Positions 23,381 to 25,156 of a stretch of DNA of 25,156 bases are shown one piece after another. Position numbers and translations under genes: made by a program. The notes beneath the pieces are model-generated. The model ran no database searches. It worked only from the letters and a program-made list of their open reading frames with translations, and was not told the DNA's origin. The stretch spans positions 1-25,156 of the forward strand of contig DATBLL010000143.1 in the NCBI GenBank assembly GCA_036555425.1, given 5' to 3'. Position 1 is the first letter of the stretch. The number at the start of each line of letters is the position of its first letter. This stretch comes from SBBV01 sp036555425. Lineage in GTDB: Bacteria; Pseudomonadota; Alphaproteobacteria; Bin65.

Positions 23381-24781
23381 CTAAATATGTATGACACGGC
23401 CATACGCCGCCAACACCGACTCGTGCATCGCCTCCGACAGGGTCGGGTGCGGGAAAACCGCGTGCATCAGCTCGCCCTCGGTGGTTTCGAGCGCCTTGGC
23501 GATCGAGAAGCCCTGGATCAGCTCGGTCACTTCGGCGCCGATCATATGGGCGCCCAAGAGCTCGCCGGTCTTCGCGTCGAAGACGGTCTTGATCAGGCCT
23601 TCGCGGTCGCCGATGGCCGTGGCCTTGGCGTTGCCGAGATAGGGAAACCTGCCGACCTTGACCTGATAGCCCTTCTCCTTGGCTGCCTTCTCGGTCAAGC
23701 CGATGCTCGCCACCTGCGGCTCGCAATAGGTGCACCCCGGAATCTTGGCGACATCGAGCGGGTGCACGTCGTTGAGCCCCGCGATCTTCTCGACGCAGAT
23801 GATGCCCTCATGGCTGGCCTTGTGCGCGAGCCAGGGCGGCCCGACGAGATCGCCGATCGCGTAGACGCCCTGCTCGCCGGTGCGCAGATACTCGTCGACG
23901 ACGACGTGCGCCTTCTCGACCTTGATCTTGGTGCCCTCGAGGCCCAGCTTTTCGACATTGCCGACGATGCCGACGGCGAGGATCACGCGCTCGGCGGTGA
24001 CGTCCTGTGCCTTGCCGCCCTGCTCCACCATCGCGGTCACCGAATTGGCCGCCTTCTTCAAGCCCTTCACCGCGGCGCCAGTGATGATCTTCATCCCCTG
24101 CTTCTCGAACGCCTTCTTGGCGAAGGCGGAGATGTCCTCATCTTCGACGGGCAGCACGCGGTCGAGGATCTCGACGACGGTCACCTCGGCGCCGAGCGAG
24201 CGGTAGAAGCTCGCGAACTCGATGCCGATGGCGCCGCTGCCGATGACGAGCAGCGATTTCGGAAACACGCTCGGGACCATGGCTTCCTTGTAGGTCCAGA
24301 CGAGCTTGCCGTCGGGCTCCAGCCCCGGCAGCGTGCGCGCGCGGGCCCCGGCAGCGAGCACGATGTGCTTGGCCTGTAGTGTCGCCACGTCCTTGCCGTC
24401 CTTCGTCACGCGCAGCCTGCCGCCGCCGGCGAGCGCGCCGTGGCCGTCGAACACCGTCACCTTGTTCTTCTTGAGCAGGCCCGCCACGCCCTTGCTGTGC
24501 ATGTCGGCGATCTTGCGCGAGCGCGCTACGATCTTGGCGAGATCGAACTTGATCTCCTTGGCCGAGAGCCCGAACTCCTCGAGCCGGTGCAGCAGATGGA
24601 ACAGCTCCGACGAGCGCAGCAGCACCTTCGTCGGAATGCAGCCCCAGTTGAGGCAGATGCCGCCCAAATGCTCGCGCTCGACCAGCGCCGTCTTCATGCC
24701 GAGCTGCGCCGCGCGAATCGCGCAGACATAGCCGCCCGGCCCGCCGCCGACGACGATGGTGTCGAATTGCGTGTCGGCCAT
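23381..24781 (-). CDS. lpdA: Dihydrolipoyl dehydrogenase (E3)
   Basis: A 466-residue flavin disulfide oxidoreductase of normal E3 length. FAD motif GGGPGG (12-17), redox-active disulfide Cys43/Cys48 in GGICLNWGCIPTK, NAD motif GSGAIGIEF (181-189), second FAD contact YAIGDL (307-312), and the C-terminal catalytic pair His445/Glu450 in HPTLSE. It reoxidises the dihydrolipoyl arm of 2-oxoacid dehydrogenase complexes. It begins 7 bases after the E2 stop, so it serves as the E3 of that pyruvate dehydrogenase operon. Confidence 0.98.
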   Translation of the reverse strand: MADTQFDTIVVGGGPGGYVCAIRAAQLGMKTALVEREHLGGICLNWGCIPTKVLLRSSELFHLLHRLEEFGLSAKEIKFDLAKIVARSRKIADMHSKGVAGLLKKNKVTVFDGHGALAGGGRLRVTKDGKDVATLQAKHIVLAAGARARTLPGLEPDGKLVWTYKEAMVPSVFPKSLLVIGSGAIGIEFASFYRSLGAEVTVVEILDRVLPVEDEDISAFAKKAFEKQGMKIITGAAVKGLKKAANSVTAMVEQGGKAQDVTAERVILAVGIVGNVEKLGLEGTKIKVEKAHVVVDEYLRTGEQGVYAIGDLVGPPWLAHKASHEGIICVEKIAGLNDVHPLDVAKIPGCTYCEPQVASIGLTEKAAKEKGYQVKVGRFPYLGNAKATAIGDREGLIKTVFDAKTGELLGAHMIGAEVTELIQGFSIAKALETTEGELMHAVFPHPTLSEAMHESVLAAYGRVIHI

Positions 24782-24788
24782 TATGCGC

Positions 24789-25156
24789 TCACGCCAGCAT
24801 CGTCGCCGGCTTCTCGATGAAGCCTTTGAACGCCTGGACCCAGGTGGCGCCGGTGGCGCCGTCGACGACGCGGTGATCGCAGGTGAGCGTCACCGACATG
24901 AGCGTGGCCGCCTCGATCCTGCCGCCGCGCACGACCGGGCGCGGCTCGCCCGCGCCGACGGCGAGGATGCAGGCCGAGGGCGGGTTGATGATCGAGGTGA
25001 AGTGCTTCATGCCGTACATGCCGAGATTCGAGATCGAGAAGCCGCCGCCCTGATATTCCTCGGGCTTCAACTTGCCGGCGCGCGCGCGCTCGGCCAGCGC
25101 CTTCATCTCAACCGCGATCTGCGCCACGCCCTTCTGGTCGGCGTTGAAGATGATCG
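24789..25156 (-). CDS. pdhC: Pyruvate dehydrogenase E2 (dihydrolipoamide acetyltransferase), C-terminal fragment
   Basis: The last 121 residues of a 2-oxoacid dehydrogenase E2 protein; the rest lies beyond the right edge. The catalytic-domain signature is clear: GGGFSISNLGMYG, the strand INPPSACILAVGA, and the active-site DHRVVDG with its His and Asp, followed by the closing helix and EKPATMLA. GMYGMKHFTSIINPP is typical of pyruvate rather than 2-oxoglutarate E2, hence pdhC. It transfers the acetyl group from lipoyl to CoA. lpdA follows after 7 bases. Lipoyl and peripheral-subunit domains are not visible. Confidence 0.93.
   Translation of the reverse strand, partial: IIFNADQKGVAQIAVEMKALAERARAGKLKPEEYQGGGFSISNLGMYGMKHFTSIINPPSACILAVGAGEPRPVVRGGRIEAATLMSVTLTCDHRVVDGATGATWVQAFKGFIEKPATMLA

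Overview
The window reads as chromosomal DNA from a high-GC alphaproteobacterium, most likely of the Rhodospirillales type. The pointers are a fused ispD-ispF gene, two complete nitrogen two-component systems (ntrBC and ntrYX), the order ntrY-ntrX-trkA-dat-hfq-hflX, a COQ10-type protein next to lipA, and an lpdA gene directly behind the E2 gene of pyruvate dehydrogenase. I see no tRNA, rRNA, CRISPR array, insertion sequence or phage gene. Almost every base is in housekeeping or regulatory genes; the curious material is mostly in the short gaps.

Layout. 1-2285: the start of a beta-hydroxyacid dehydrogenase gene (minus, cut by the edge), diverging from a stand-alone MetE-type zinc methyltransferase and a short-chain dehydrogenase (plus). 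2297-11821: a long minus-strand block, in transcription order ntrY, ntrX, trkA, dat (D-amino-acid aminotransferase), a HAD phosphatase, hfq, hflX, an inositol-monophosphatase-like gene and a tiny unknown gene. 12107-13223: a two-gene plus-strand unit, an XRE-cupin regulator and a GNAT acetyltransferase, lying between ntrYX and ntrBC. 13395-16964: a minus-strand block, in transcription order a CcsA/YpjD-type membrane protein, ntrB, ntrC. 17076-19963: a tightly overlapping plus-strand operon ispDF-pgpA-pncC-CPBP protease. 20078-25156: minus strand again, in transcription order pdhC (cut by the edge), lpdA, an unknown 152-residue protein, two tandem paralogous small secreted proteins, lipA and a COQ10-like gene.

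How the genes work together. NtrB/NtrC and NtrY/NtrX sense and answer nitrogen status; Hfq and HflX, encoded downstream, act in small-RNA regulation and ribosome rescue. IspDF feeds isoprenoid synthesis (including the ubiquinone tail), PgpA makes phosphatidylglycerol, LipA makes the lipoyl groups used by the PdhC E2 protein and recycled by LpdA, and the COQ10-like protein handles ubiquinone.

Most worth a second look: overlapping palindromes in front of ntrB that could form mutually exclusive hairpins; a perfect spaced palindrome touching the start codon of the XRE-cupin gene; a family of palindromic repeats whose arms carry gene stop codons; a pair of small secreted proteins with four invariant cysteines and no family I recognise; and an NtrX with no GAFTGA loop. 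I did not find a clear-cut new multi-gene system. All promoter calls are by eye and tentative.
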